DNA from: CADEEN01 sp963738425
GTDB lineage: Bacteria; Pseudomonadota; Gammaproteobacteria; Burkholderiales; Burkholderiaceae_C
Assembly: GCA_963738425.1 (NCBI GenBank)
Contig: CAVTWT010000017.1
Coordinates: forward strand, 62,001 to 126,000
DNA length: 64,000 bases
Direction: 5' to 3'
Shown here: positions 52,020 to 60,650 of the stretch, piece by piece
Position numbering within the stretch: position 1 is the stretch's first letter
Layout: the number at the start of each line of letters is the position of its first letter
Made by a program: the position numbers and the translations under genes
Notes under the pieces: model-generated
Seen by the model: the letters and a program-made list of their open reading frames with translations, nothing else
What the model was told of the DNA's origin: nothing
Databases searched by the model: none

Positions 52020-52916
52020 ATGAAGAAATCGCTACTCGTTCTGGCCACCGTCGCCGCCTTCGCCGCACAAGCGCAGACCACCGACACGCTGAAGAAGATC
52101 AAGGACAGCGGCAGCGCCACGATGGGCGTGCGCGAATCATCGGGCGCGCTCTCCTACACGCTCGGCGATGGCAAGTTCGCCGGCTTCCATGTCGAGGTCT
52201 GCCAGAAGGTGCTGGCCGATGTGCAGAAGTCGCTCGGTCTGGCCAAGCTCGACGTCAAGTACGTGCCCGTGACATCGCAGAACCGCATCCCGCTGGTGCA
52301 AAACGGCACGGTTGACATCGAGTGCGGCTCGACCACCAACAACGCCACGCGCCAGAAGGACGTGGCCTTCGCGGTGACGACCTACGTCGAAGAAGTGCGC
52401 ATCGCCGTCAAGGCCAACTCGGGCATCACCTCGATTGCGCAATTGAAGGACAAGAACGTTGCCACCACCACCGGCACGACCTCGGTGCAGCTGCTTCGCA
52501 AGCACGAGCGCGGCGCTGGCATCGACTTCAAGGAAGTCTTCGGCAAGGACCACGCCGACAGCTTCCTGCTGCTCGAAAGCGGCCGCGCCGACGCCTTCGT
52601 GATGGACGGCCAGATCCTGGCCGGCAACATCGCCAAGGCGAAGACACCGGCGGACTTCCGAATCGTCGGTGAGGTGTTGTCGGTCGAACCGATCGCGATC
52701 ATGATCCGCAAGGACGACCCGGCCTTCAAGAAGGCAGTTGACGCCAGCATCGGCGCGATGATGAAGTCCGGCGACATCGCCAAGCTCTACGACAAGTGGT
52801 TCATGCAGCCGATCCCGCCGACCAACACCAAGGTCGGCTTGGCCTTGTCGGATGCCACCAAGCAGGCTTGGGCAGCGCCGAACGACAAGCCGGTCGAGGA
52901 GTACATGAAGAAGTGA
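52020..52916 (+). CDS. gltI: Glutamate/aspartate ABC transporter substrate-binding protein
   Basis: Periplasmic binding protein of 298 residues with a signal peptide (KKSLLVLATVAAFAAQAQTT). GltI-type motifs: SGSATMGVRESSGALSYTLG, GFHVEVCQKVLADVQKSLG, IECGSTTNNATRQKDVAFAV, TTGTTSVQLLRKHERGAGID, DAFVMDGQILAGNIAKAKTP. A TACAAT -10-like hexamer is at 51968-51973 but no -35 is clear. The permease and ATPase genes follow, but between gltI and gltJ lie a repeat element and a strong terminator-like hairpin, so binding protein should be made in excess. Confidence 0.95.
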   Translation: MKKSLLVLATVAAFAAQAQTTDTLKKIKDSGSATMGVRESSGALSYTLGDGKFAGFHVEVCQKVLADVQKSLGLAKLDVKYVPVTSQNRIPLVQNGTVDIECGSTTNNATRQKDVAFAVTTYVEEVRIAVKANSGITSIAQLKDKNVATTTGTTSVQLLRKHERGAGIDFKEVFGKDHADSFLLLESGRADAFVMDGQILAGNIAKAKTPADFRIVGEVLSVEPIAIMIRKDDPAFKKAVDASIGAMMKSGDIAKLYDKWFMQPIPPTNTKVGLALSDATKQAWAAPNDKPVEEYMKK

Positions 52917-52920
52917 GCGC

Positions 52921-52990
52921 CGCTCGGCCGCTCCGGAGGTGCTCGCTCCCCTTGGGGGACGGCCCGCAGGGCCCAGGGGCACGACGAGCG
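52921..52990 (+). repeat. Intergenic palindromic repeat, copy 3
   Basis: CGGCCGCTCC, then CGCTCCCCTTGGGGGACGGC and CCGCAGGGCCCAGGGGC. It keeps the central TCCCC-TT-GGGGGA palindrome and the terminal CAGGGGC of the other two copies, but the 5' part is shorter. It begins 4 bases after the gltI stop. Confidence 0.65.
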
Positions 52991-53041
52991 CCATGAGGTA
53001 AGCCCCAGGGTGCGATCCCCTGTGGGCCGCTAAAGTGGCTG

Positions 53042-53082
53042 GCGCGCGGTTTGCATTGAGGTGCACCGCGCGCTTTGTTTTT
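53042..53082 (+). terminator. Intrinsic terminator (attenuator) between gltI and gltJ
   Basis: Perfect 9-bp stem GCGCGCGGT (53042-53050)/ACCGCGCGC (53065-53073), 14-base loop that can extend pairing (GCA/TGC), followed at once by TTTGTTTTT (53074-53082). It is 18 bases ahead of the gltJ ribosome site. Partial read-through would give more gltI than gltJKL mRNA, matching the needs of a binding-protein transporter. Confidence 0.75.
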
Positions 53083-53111
53083 GCACCAATACGAACCTCA
53101 GGAGGGCAGCA

Positions 53112-53855
53112 GTGGCGATCTTCGGCCTCGATACCTTCTGCCGCGACACGATCGACAAGGAGTTGATTCCCAACTGCTTCAAGTCGGCCAGCGGCGACAC
53201 CAGCTACCTGCACTGGCTGCTCACCGGCTGGGGCACCGCGGTTTCGCTGGCGCTGCTGGCCCTCGTCGTGGCGATGGCCTTCGGCATCCTGATGGGCATC
53301 CTGCGCACCACACCGAACAAATGGCTGGTGCTGCTCGGCGATGTCTGGACCGAAGTGTTCCGCAACGTGCCGCTGATCATTCAGCTCTTCATCTGGTACT
53401 TCGTCGTGCCGGCCATGTTCCCGGCCTTGAAGGCGGTGCCCGGTTTCGTGCTGGCGTTCGTCGGCCTGGGTCTGTTCACCTCGTCGCGCATCTCGGAGCA
53501 GATCCGGGCCGGCATCCAGAGCCTGCCCAAGGGCCAGCGCTACGCCGGGCTGGCGATGGGCCTGACGTTGCCGCAGACCTACCGCCACGTGTTGCTGCCG
53601 ATGGCGTTTCGCGTCGTCATCCCGCCGCTCACCTCCGAGAGCATGAACATCGTCAAGAACTCGTCCGTCGCCTTTGCGGTGAGCGTGTCCGAGCTGACGA
53701 TGTTTGCGCGACAGGCCGGTGAAGAAACGTCGCAGCCGGTGTTGATGTTCCTCGCCGTCACCTTGCTGTATTTCGTGTCGGCGTTTGCGATCAACCGTGT
53801 CATGAAGTGGGTTGAGGTTCGTGTGCGCGTGCCCGGCATGATTGGAGGCAAATGA
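53112..53855 (+). CDS. gltJ: Glutamate/aspartate ABC transporter permease GltJ
   Basis: Inner-membrane permease of 247 residues from a GTG start that has a perfect AGGAGGG 5 bases upstream. It begins AIFGLDTFCRDTIDKELIPN and LTGWGTAVSLALLALVVAMA; the EAA-type loop is SEQIRAGIQSLPKGQRYAGL and the typical FRNVPLIIQLFIWYFVVPAM and MNIVKNSSVAFAVSVSELTM follow. The C-terminus ends with one more span. Its stop overlaps the gltK start (ATGATG). Confidence 0.94.
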   Translation: MAIFGLDTFCRDTIDKELIPNCFKSASGDTSYLHWLLTGWGTAVSLALLALVVAMAFGILMGILRTTPNKWLVLLGDVWTEVFRNVPLIIQLFIWYFVVPAMFPALKAVPGFVLAFVGLGLFTSSRISEQIRAGIQSLPKGQRYAGLAMGLTLPQTYRHVLLPMAFRVVIPPLTSESMNIVKNSSVAFAVSVSELTMFARQAGEETSQPVLMFLAVTLLYFVSAFAINRVMKWVEVRVRVPGMIGGK

Positions 53856-54523
53856 TGTTCGGCCTCGACTTTTCGTTCCTGAATTGGGACGTCATCAAGA
53901 GCTACGTCGCCAACGGCTTCTACTTCTCGGTGCAGCTGACGCTGATCGCGATGATCGGCGGCATCGCTCTGGGCACCGTGCTTGCGCTGATGCGCCTGTC
54001 GGGCAAGAAGTGGCTCGAAGTGCCGGCGTCGATCTACGTCGACACGCTGCGCTCGATCCCGCTGGTGATGGTGATCATGTGGTTCTTCCTCATCATCCCG
54101 TTCCTGATCGGCCGGCCAATCGGCGCCGAGTTGTCCGCCATCGTCACTTTCACGCTGTTCGAAGCGGCGTACTACTCCGAGATCATGCGCGCCGGCATCC
54201 AGAGCGTGCCCAAGGGCCAGGTCTATGCCGGCTACGCGGTCGGCATGACCTATGCACAGACGACCAAGCTCGTCGTGCTGCCGCAGGCCTTTCGCAACAT
54301 GCTGCCGGTGCTGCTGACGCAGACCATCATCCTGTTCCAGGACACATCGCTCGTCTATGCGATCGGCGCCTACGATCTGTTGAAGGGCTTCGAGACCGTG
54401 GGCCGCAACTTCAACCGGCCGGTGGAGACCTACCTCGTCGCCGCCGCCGTGTACTTCGCCATCTGCTTCTCGCTGTCGTACATGGTGCGGCAGTTGCAGA
54501 AGAAGATCGCCATCATTCGATAG
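53852..54523 (+). CDS. gltK: Glutamate/aspartate ABC transporter permease GltK
   Basis: Second permease of the transporter, 223 residues with about five spans: FYFSVQLTLIAMIGGIALGT, DTLRSIPLVMVIMWFFLIIP, then the EAA loop YYSEIMRAGIQSVPKGQVYA and TQTIILFQDTSLVYAIGAYD. Start ATG 53852 with GGAGG five bases upstream, overlapping gltJ by 4 bases. GltJ and GltK form a heterodimeric channel. Confidence 0.95.
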   Translation: MMFGLDFSFLNWDVIKSYVANGFYFSVQLTLIAMIGGIALGTVLALMRLSGKKWLEVPASIYVDTLRSIPLVMVIMWFFLIIPFLIGRPIGAELSAIVTFTLFEAAYYSEIMRAGIQSVPKGQVYAGYAVGMTYAQTTKLVVLPQAFRNMLPVLLTQTIILFQDTSLVYAIGAYDLLKGFETVGRNFNRPVETYLVAAAVYFAICFSLSYMVRQLQKKIAIIR

Positions 54524-54534
54524 GGGACCACCAC

Positions 54535-55269
54535 GTGATCGAGATCAAGAACGCCAGCAAGTGGTACGGCAGCTTCCAGGTGCTGACCGACTGCACCACG
54601 TCCATCAAGAAGGGCGAGGTCGTCGTCGTCTGCGGCCCGTCGGGCTCGGGCAAGTCGACGCTGATCAAGACGGTCAACGCGCTGGAGCCGATCCAGAAGG
54701 GCGACATCGTCGTCGATGGCATCAGCATCAGCGACCCGAAGACCGACCTGCCCAAGCTGCGCAGCCGCGTCGGCATGGTCTTCCAGCATTTCGAGCTGTT
54801 CCCGCATTTGTCAGTCACCGAGAACCTGACGATCGCGCAGATCAAGGTGCTGAACCGCAGCACTGAAGACGCCAAGACCCGTGGCTTGAAGATGCTCGAC
54901 CGCGTCGGCCTGATGGCGCACAAGGACAAATTCCCGGGGCAGCTTTCCGGCGGTCAGCAGCAGCGTGTGGCGATCGCCCGCGCGCTGTCGATGGACCCGA
55001 TCGTGATGCTGTTCGACGAACCGACCTCCGCGCTCGACCCCGAGATGGTCGGCGAGGTGCTCGACGTCATGGTCAAGCTGGCCGAAGAGGGCATGACGAT
55101 GATGGTGGTCACGCACGAGATGGGTTTTGCCAAGAAGGTCAGTCACCGCGTCATCTTCATGGACGCCGGCAAGATCGTCGAAGACTGCAAGAAGGACGAT
55201 TTCTTCGGCGACCCGAACGCACGTACGCCGCGGGCGAAAGAGTTCCTGTCGAAGATCCTTCAACACTGA
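54535..55269 (+). CDS. gltL: Glutamate/aspartate ABC transporter ATPase GltL
   Basis: Cytoplasmic ATPase of 244 residues from a GTG start 11 bases after gltK. Walker A CGPSGSGKSTLIKTVNALE, Q-loop VFQHFELFPHLSVTENL, signature LSGGQQQRVAIARALSMDP, Walker B VMLFDEPTSALDPEMVGE and H-loop MMVVTHEMGFAKKVSHRVIF are all intact. It closes the gltIJKL operon and is convergent with the TSUP gene, 9 bases away. Confidence 0.96.
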   Translation: MIEIKNASKWYGSFQVLTDCTTSIKKGEVVVVCGPSGSGKSTLIKTVNALEPIQKGDIVVDGISISDPKTDLPKLRSRVGMVFQHFELFPHLSVTENLTIAQIKVLNRSTEDAKTRGLKMLDRVGLMAHKDKFPGQLSGGQQQRVAIARALSMDPIVMLFDEPTSALDPEMVGEVLDVMVKLAEEGMTMMVVTHEMGFAKKVSHRVIFMDAGKIVEDCKKDDFFGDPNARTPRAKEFLSKILQH

Positions 55270-55278
55270 TCGCCGCGC

Positions 55279-56055
55279 TCACAGCCACTGCGATAGGACC
55301 TGCGGCGCCGCGGCCACCAGCATCACCGCCCCGGCGGCGGTGAGCAGGCCCAGCACGACGCGGCGAAAGTTCTGCTCGGAGAGGCGGTGATAGAAGCGCG
55401 CGCCGATCATCGACGGCACCAGCACCGCTGCCGCCACGATCGGCAGCAGCGGCCACATCGGCCGCGTCACCGCGCCGGTAGCGATGTACGCAACCATCGT
55501 CACTGCCAGTGTGGTGAGGTTGAAGTTCTGCACCACGGTGCGCTGCGCTGACTTCTCGAAGCCTCGCAGCGTGCACCACAGCGTCGGGATGACGCCGGTG
55601 AAGCCGCCCAGGCCGCCCATGAAGCCGCCGCCGGCGCCGGCCAGGCCATCGGCAGCACGGCCGAGCAGCGGACTGCGCAACGCCACGCGCGGCAGATGGG
55701 CCGCAAACAACATCGCCGGGCAGGCGATCACCAGCAGCGCACCCAGACCGAACTTGAAGACGTTGGCGTCGAGGTAGGGCAGCACCCCCACGCCCAGCGG
55801 GATGCCGACCAGGCCGCCGAGCACGAACGGCGCCAGCTCGCGCCAGCCCACGCCGCGCGGCACCGTGAACAGGCCGATCACCTGGCCGACGAGCGAACCG
55901 AACACGGCCATCACCGCGGCCAGCTTCGGGTCGAGCGCCCAGACCCAGATCGCCATCGAGACCATGCTGAAGGCGAAGCCCGACAGGCCCTGCACGAAGC
56001 CGGCGACGATGGCGCCGGCGATCAGAACGGCGAGCTCCGGCGGCGCGAGGCCCAT
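55279..56055 (-). CDS. TSUP (TauE/SafE) family sulfite or organic-anion exporter
   Basis: Membrane protein of 258 residues with about eight spans. The TSUP repeat motif is seen as AGAIVAGFVQGLSGFAFSMV near the N-terminus and again as GAGGGFMGGLGGFTGVIPTL in the second half. Family members export sulfite, sulfoacetate or related anions; the substrate is not evident. No sulfur genes are adjacent, other than cysE much further away. Confidence 0.88.
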   Translation of the reverse strand: MGLAPPELAVLIAGAIVAGFVQGLSGFAFSMVSMAIWVWALDPKLAAVMAVFGSLVGQVIGLFTVPRGVGWRELAPFVLGGLVGIPLGVGVLPYLDANVFKFGLGALLVIACPAMLFAAHLPRVALRSPLLGRAADGLAGAGGGFMGGLGGFTGVIPTLWCTLRGFEKSAQRTVVQNFNLTTLAVTMVAYIATGAVTRPMWPLLPIVAAAVLVPSMIGARFYHRLSEQNFRRVVLGLLTAAGAVMLVAAAPQVLSQWL

Positions 56056-56142
56056 CTAGAAAACTCGCCGCGACGGGGACCGCAAGTTCATCGTTCTGGC
56101 AAGCCGCAGCCGAGCCGCAGCCGCGGTTCGGTATCGGAGGGC

Positions 56143-56226
56143 ATGACTTCCACAAGGCGAATGCTCGCCGAACTCGACCGCCGTGGCCATGCGGAGCATC
56201 GCCTGGTGCCCAATCCAGCGCGTTGA
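56143..56226 (+). CDS. Possible 27-residue small protein
   Basis: Short frame MTSTRRMLAELDRRGHAEHR ending LVPNPAR in the 172-base gap between two minus-strand genes. GGAGG lies only 2 bases before its ATG, which is too close for a good ribosome site. It may be a gene remnant; support is weak. Confidence 0.2.
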   Translation: MTSTRRMLAELDRRGHAEHRLVPNPAR

Positions 56227-56227
56227 G

Positions 56228-56680
56228 CTACTTCTTGATCTCGAACTTGTAGACGCGCTCGGTGCCAACGCTGTCGGACTTCACCATGTAGTGCCCGTCG
56301 CTGGTGGCGAGCACGTACCGGCACCACTCCTCTGTCGGCACACCTTTCCATTCAATCAGCACGCAATAGCGTCCGTCGTCCGAGATGTGCCATTTGCCGG
56401 TCGCGGTCGTCTGTCGGCCCTGGCCGACCACCGCAGCGCCAGCGCCCCTGTTGTCGGACGAGGCGACGAAGGTGCCGTCCTTGTCGTTGCTCCAGTAGTG
56501 CTGATTGCCGCGTGCGCTGATACGCGCCATCTTTGCCCCTGGCATCAGTTGCGTGACTTCGTCCTTCGACAGCTTGCGCGGGCTTTTTCCCTCCAGGTCA
56601 CGCAACGTCAACTCCTGTGGTTGCGCCAAGGCGATCGTGACCACGCTGGTCAGCAACGCGCCCAAACAAAGTTTTCCCAT
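56228..56680 (-). CDS. Secreted hypothetical protein, DUF995-like
   Basis: Protein of 150 residues with a signal peptide (GKLCLGALLTSVVTIALAQP). The mature part has TLRDLEGKSPRKLSKDEVTQ and a C-terminal domain ATGKWHISDDGRYCVLIEWK with GVPTEEWCRYVL, two Cys likely to pair and a pattern similar to DUF995 envelope proteins. Start ATG 56680 was chosen for the GGAGG just upstream; an ATG four codons earlier is possible. No functional context. Confidence 0.65.
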   Translation of the reverse strand: MGKLCLGALLTSVVTIALAQPQELTLRDLEGKSPRKLSKDEVTQLMPGAKMARISARGNQHYWSNDKDGTFVASSDNRGAGAAVVGQGRQTTATGKWHISDDGRYCVLIEWKGVPTEEWCRYVLATSDGHYMVKSDSVGTERVYKFEIKK

Positions 56681-56806
56681 GTGCCCCTCCATGCTGATGA
56701 TCAACACCACTGTGCGCGCGGCGGTGGTGGCTAGCAATGGTGGAGGATCACTGCAAGTTAGGGGCAGGGCTTCCACGAGGCATTGCGGTCAGGCAGCCTT
56801 GGCAGT

Positions 56807-57568
56807 TCAGGCGCTTATCGCTTCAGCGGTCTGAACGCAGCTCATGGACAACGCCGCCAACACGTCGCCGATGATCAAGACCGCAGGGCTGGCAATGTGC
56901 TCTGCGTGGGCGTCGGCAGCGATGCGAGCGAGCGTGCTGACGAGCCGCCGCTCGTGCGGCAGCGACGCGTCCTGAACCAGCGCCGCCGGCGTGTGCAACG
57001 GCAACGCCGTGCGCAAGCCATCGACGATGGCGTCCAGTTGCGCCACGCCCATGTAGACGACCAGGGTCATGCCCTGCGCCGCTGCTGCGCCGAGCGTCGG
57101 CCAGTGCGGTGCCTGCCCGCCTTCGCGTGCATGGCCCGTGACGAGCATGACGCCGCGCGCATGGTCGCGGTGGGTCCACGGCACGCCGAGCGCGGCCGTG
57201 GCCGCCAGGCCGGAAGTGATGCCGTTGACCACGTGCACGTTGACGCCGGCGGCACGCAAATGCTCGACCTCTTCGCCGCCGCGGCCGAAGACGAACGGGT
57301 CACCGCCTTTCAAGCGCACGACACGCTCGCCACGGCGGGCCTCGGCGATCATCAGCTTTTCGATGAAAGCCTGCGGTGTCAACGCGCAGCCGCCGCGCTT
57401 GCCGACGTAGACGATGCGCGCCGACTTGCGTGCATAGCGCAGCACGCCGTCGCCGACCAGATCGTCAACCAGCAAGACGGTGGCGCGGCGGATCGCACGA
57501 ACGGCCTTGATCGTCAGCAGTTCCGGGTCGCCCGGACCCGCTCCCACCAATGCAACAGAGCCGTTCAT
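56807..57568 (-). CDS. cobA: Uroporphyrinogen-III C-methyltransferase
   Basis: SAM-dependent enzyme making precorrin-2, the first step to siroheme, needed by nitrite reductase NirB; 253 residues. Motifs: VALVGAGPGDPELLTIKAVR, VVRLKGGDPFVFGRGGEEVE, VNGITSGLAATAALGVPWTH and LVVYMGVAQLDAIVDGL. It is a stand-alone CobA without the CysG dehydrogenase part. ATG 57568 overlaps the nasA stop by 4 bases, so it is the last gene of the nitrate operon. Confidence 0.94.
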   Translation of the reverse strand: MNGSVALVGAGPGDPELLTIKAVRAIRRATVLLVDDLVGDGVLRYARKSARIVYVGKRGGCALTPQAFIEKLMIAEARRGERVVRLKGGDPFVFGRGGEEVEHLRAAGVNVHVVNGITSGLAATAALGVPWTHRDHARGVMLVTGHAREGGQAPHWPTLGAAAAQGMTLVVYMGVAQLDAIVDGLRTALPLHTPAALVQDASLPHERRLVSTLARIAADAHAEHIASPAVLIIGDVLAALSMSCVQTAEAISA

Positions 57569-60312
57569 GCAACCTCCAATTGCTTGCGCACCATCGAGCG
57601 CAACTTCGGCAGGCACGAACCGCAGTTCGTGCCGCATTTCAGTTCAGTTTGCAGTTGTGCCAGCTGTTCATCGGGCGCACCCTCACAGCGCGCGAGCACG
57701 GTTTCGATCTGCGGCTCGGTGACGTCGAAGCACGAGCAGACCTGCGCGCCGCGCGCAGGCACCGGCGTTGGCGCAACAGGACTGCCCGACAACAGCGCGC
57801 GGCCGTAGAGATCGGCCGGCAGTCGTTCGACCAGCAACTCGCCGATCCATCCTGCCGCGCGCACGTCGCCTGCGAGCAGGAACGCCGTGACCCGGGTGTC
57901 GTCGGCCGTGCGCGCGATCGCGATGGCACGGCGTTGTCCGGCGCGCGGGTCGGCATAACGCAGCGTGTCGGTACCCGACAAGCCGAGCAGGCCCTCGATG
58001 CGCATCAGCAGTTCATCGGGCAAACGCTCGGCGGCGGCCGCATGCAGCCAGACCCCGACCTTGTCGTCGGGCTCGCGGCCGAAGGGCACACACGCTGCGT
58101 AGGGCAGATCGCTCAGCAATTGCAGCACCTGCGCACGTCGCGTCAGCGCCGCGTCCGCATCGAGCCACGCCCGCGCGATCACGCGGTACGGCAGCTCGGC
58201 CTTGCTGATCTTCACTGCCGCGTGCTTCAACTCGGGCTGCTTGCTCTGCGGACAGAACGCGCCGTTGGTGAGGGCATTGACGCCGGGGCCAGCCATGAAC
58301 TCGCTGCCCCAATGCATCGCCACGAAGGCCTGTGCGGGCACGACGCTGTCGCTCGCAGCGGCGGGGATGACCACGCTGCCGCGGCGTGTCTTCAGCGTCA
58401 CCAGATCGCCGCTGTTCACGCGCAGGCGCGCCAGGTCGGTCGGATGCAATTCGGCCACCGGTTCGCTGGCGTGGCCGAAGAGGCGGCCGAGCGTGCCGGT
58501 GCGGCTGGCGCCGTGCCACTGGTCGCGCAAGCGGCCCGTGGTCAGCGAGAACGGGTAGTGCGCGTCGCGCTTCTCGGCCGTGGGGCGCACCGCGGCGGCG
58601 CTGAACTTCGCGCGGCCGTCGGCCGTCGGGAACACGCCGTCGGCGTACAGGCGAGCGGCGCCGTGCGTGCTGCCTTGCGCGAAAGGCCACTGCTGCGGGC
58701 CGGCGTGTTCGAGGACCGCGAACGACAAGCCGGTGATGTCGAGATCACGGCCGCGTGTCGTTTCGCGGTGCTCGTTCCAGATCGACTCCGCCGTCTCGTA
58801 GGGGAACAGCGTCGCTCCGTCGCTGCGCCGTGCCGGCAAGCGTTGTTCGAGGCGCCGTGCCACGTCCACGGCGATGCGCCAGTCGCTCCGTGCCTCGCCC
58901 GGTGCGCCGATCGCGGCACGCACGCGGCTGATGCGGCGCTCGCTGTTGGTGACGGTGCCGTCCTTCTCGCCCCAGGTGGTGGCCGGCAGCAGCAGGTCGG
59001 CGTAGCGGGCCGTCGCCGTGGTCGCATAAGCCTCCTGCACGATGACAAAGGGGCAGCGCTCCAACGCGCGTCGCACCATCGCCTGGTCGGGCATCGACTG
59101 TGCGGGGTTCGTGCACACGATCCAGAGTGCGTCGATCGCCCCGTCGGCCGCGGCCTGGAACATCTCGACGGCGCTCTTGCCGGGCTTCGAGGGCACGTCA
59201 TCGACGCCCCACAGCGCGGCGACTTCGGCGCGGTGTTGCGCGTTCGACAGATCGCGGTGCGCGCTCAGCAGGTTGGCCATACCGCCGACCTCGCGCCCGC
59301 CCATCGCATTCGGCTGGCCCGTCAGCGAAAACGGCCCGGCCCCAGGCTTGCCGATCTGCCCCGTGAGCAGGTGCAGGTTGATCAGCGCCGCGTTCTTGTC
59401 GGTGCCGCTGGTGCTCTGGTTCAGGCCCTGGCAGTAGAGCGACAGCGTGGGTGTCTGCTTGCCGAACCAGCGCGTCGCTTGCACCAGGTCTTCTTCCTTG
59501 ATGCCGCACAACTGCGCCGTCAGTTGCGGCGTGCAGTTGCGGACCACGTCGCGCAGCGCATCGAAGCCGTTGGTGTGCGCGTCGATGAAAGCGCGATCCA
59601 TCAGGCCTTCCCACAGCAGCAGATGCGCCATGCCGTTGAACAGCGCAACATCGGTGCCGGGCAGGATCTGCAAATGCAGATCGGCCGCTTCGGCGGTTTC
59701 GGTGCGGCGCGGATCGACGACGATCCATTTCTGCTCGGGATTCGCGCGCTTCGCGTCTTCGAGCCGGCGCATCAGGATCGGGTGCGCCCACGCGGTGTTG
59801 CTGCCGGCGATGAACACCGTCTGCGCATGCGCCAGGTCTTCATAGCTGCACGGCGGTGCGTCGGCGCCGAGCGTGGCCTTGTAGCCGGCCACCGCGCTGC
59901 TCATGCACAAGCGCGAGTTGGTGTCGACGTTGTTGGTGCCGAGCAGGCCCTTGGCGAGCTTGTTGAAGACGTAGTAGTCCTCGGTCAGCAGCTGGCCGGA
60001 GATGTAAAGGCCGATGCGATCCGGCGCGGTGCCGGCCAGGCGATCCGCGATCTCATCGAGCGCGGTATTCCAGTCAACGGCTTGGGGTGCGTCTCCACGC
60101 GCCGCGCGCCGCATCGGCGTCAGCAGCCGCGTCTGTTTCGTGATCGAGGCGGCGGCTGTCAGGTGCAGCGTGCTGCCCTTGCTGCACAAGCGGCCGAAGT
60201 TCGCGGGATGGTCGGGGTCGCCGCGCACGCCCGTGATCTGTGCGCCGTCCGACTCGATGACCACCCCGCAGCCCACGCCGCAATAGGGGCAGGTGGACTT
60301 GGTTTCGCTCAC
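57565..60312 (-). CDS. nasA: Assimilatory nitrate reductase catalytic subunit
   Basis: Cytoplasmic molybdopterin enzyme reducing nitrate to nitrite, 915 residues. The N-terminal [4Fe-4S] site is CPYCGVGCG with the fourth Cys in FGRLCSKGSTLH. Mo-bisMGD regions include SRLCMSSAVAGYKATLGADA and LTGQIGKPGAGPFSLTGQPN with NAMGGREVGG. The C-terminus carries a BFD-like [2Fe-2S] domain (CSCFDVTEPQIETVLARC; CGTNCGSCLPKLRSMV), as in single-chain NasA types. GTG start overlaps the nirD stop (GTGA). The frame is unbroken over its whole length. Confidence 0.96.
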   Translation of the reverse strand: MSETKSTCPYCGVGCGVVIESDGAQITGVRGDPDHPANFGRLCSKGSTLHLTAAASITKQTRLLTPMRRAARGDAPQAVDWNTALDEIADRLAGTAPDRIGLYISGQLLTEDYYVFNKLAKGLLGTNNVDTNSRLCMSSAVAGYKATLGADAPPCSYEDLAHAQTVFIAGSNTAWAHPILMRRLEDAKRANPEQKWIVVDPRRTETAEAADLHLQILPGTDVALFNGMAHLLLWEGLMDRAFIDAHTNGFDALRDVVRNCTPQLTAQLCGIKEEDLVQATRWFGKQTPTLSLYCQGLNQSTSGTDKNAALINLHLLTGQIGKPGAGPFSLTGQPNAMGGREVGGMANLLSAHRDLSNAQHRAEVAALWGVDDVPSKPGKSAVEMFQAAADGAIDALWIVCTNPAQSMPDQAMVRRALERCPFVIVQEAYATTATARYADLLLPATTWGEKDGTVTNSERRISRVRAAIGAPGEARSDWRIAVDVARRLEQRLPARRSDGATLFPYETAESIWNEHRETTRGRDLDITGLSFAVLEHAGPQQWPFAQGSTHGAARLYADGVFPTADGRAKFSAAAVRPTAEKRDAHYPFSLTTGRLRDQWHGASRTGTLGRLFGHASEPVAELHPTDLARLRVNSGDLVTLKTRRGSVVIPAAASDSVVPAQAFVAMHWGSEFMAGPGVNALTNGAFCPQSKQPELKHAAVKISKAELPYRVIARAWLDADAALTRRAQVLQLLSDLPYAACVPFGREPDDKVGVWLHAAAAERLPDELLMRIEGLLGLSGTDTLRYADPRAGQRRAIAIARTADDTRVTAFLLAGDVRAAGWIGELLVERLPADLYGRALLSGSPVAPTPVPARGAQVCSCFDVTEPQIETVLARCEGAPDEQLAQLQTELKCGTNCGSCLPKLRSMVRKQLEVA

Positions 60313-60650
60313 ACTTCGACCGGCTGCAGCGCGTCCGCTTCGAGGAACACCTGACCGTTCTCGACCTTGCACGCGAACTTCGGCGTGCAGCCCTGGTCGG
60401 GTGCCTTGGCGCAGCCGTCATCGAGGCCGATGGTCCAGTTATGCAACGGGCAAGCCACGCTCTCGCCGAAGACGATGCCCTGGCTCAGAGGTCCGCCCTT
60501 GTGCGGGCAACGGTCGAGCAGGGCGAAGACCTTGTCCTCGGCGTTGCGGAACACCGCGATCGGGACCGTCGCGCCTTCGCGTGTGACGCGGCGCGCGCCG
60601 AGCACCGGGATGTCGTCGACGCGGCAGACGGGCTTCCAACCGTCGCTCAT
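60309..60650 (-). CDS. nirD: Nitrite reductase small subunit
   Basis: Rieske-type small subunit of NADH nitrite reductase, 113 residues. The two Rieske loops are RCPHKGGPLSQGIVFGESV and ACPLHNWTIGLDDGCAKAP, each with Cys and His for a [2Fe-2S] cluster. ATG 60650 overlaps the nirB stop by 4 bases and its stop overlaps nasA by 4 bases. Confidence 0.95.
   Translation of the reverse strand: MSDGWKPVCRVDDIPVLGARRVTREGATVPIAVFRNAEDKVFALLDRCPHKGGPLSQGIVFGESVACPLHNWTIGLDDGCAKAPDQGCTPKFACKVENGQVFLEADALQPVEV

Noticed and set aside
57550..60354. Antisense open frame of more than 900 codons opposite nasA
   Set aside because: It has the Arg/Ala/Gln-rich composition expected from the complement of a high-GC gene, no domain, and nasA on the other strand is a perfect full-length enzyme.
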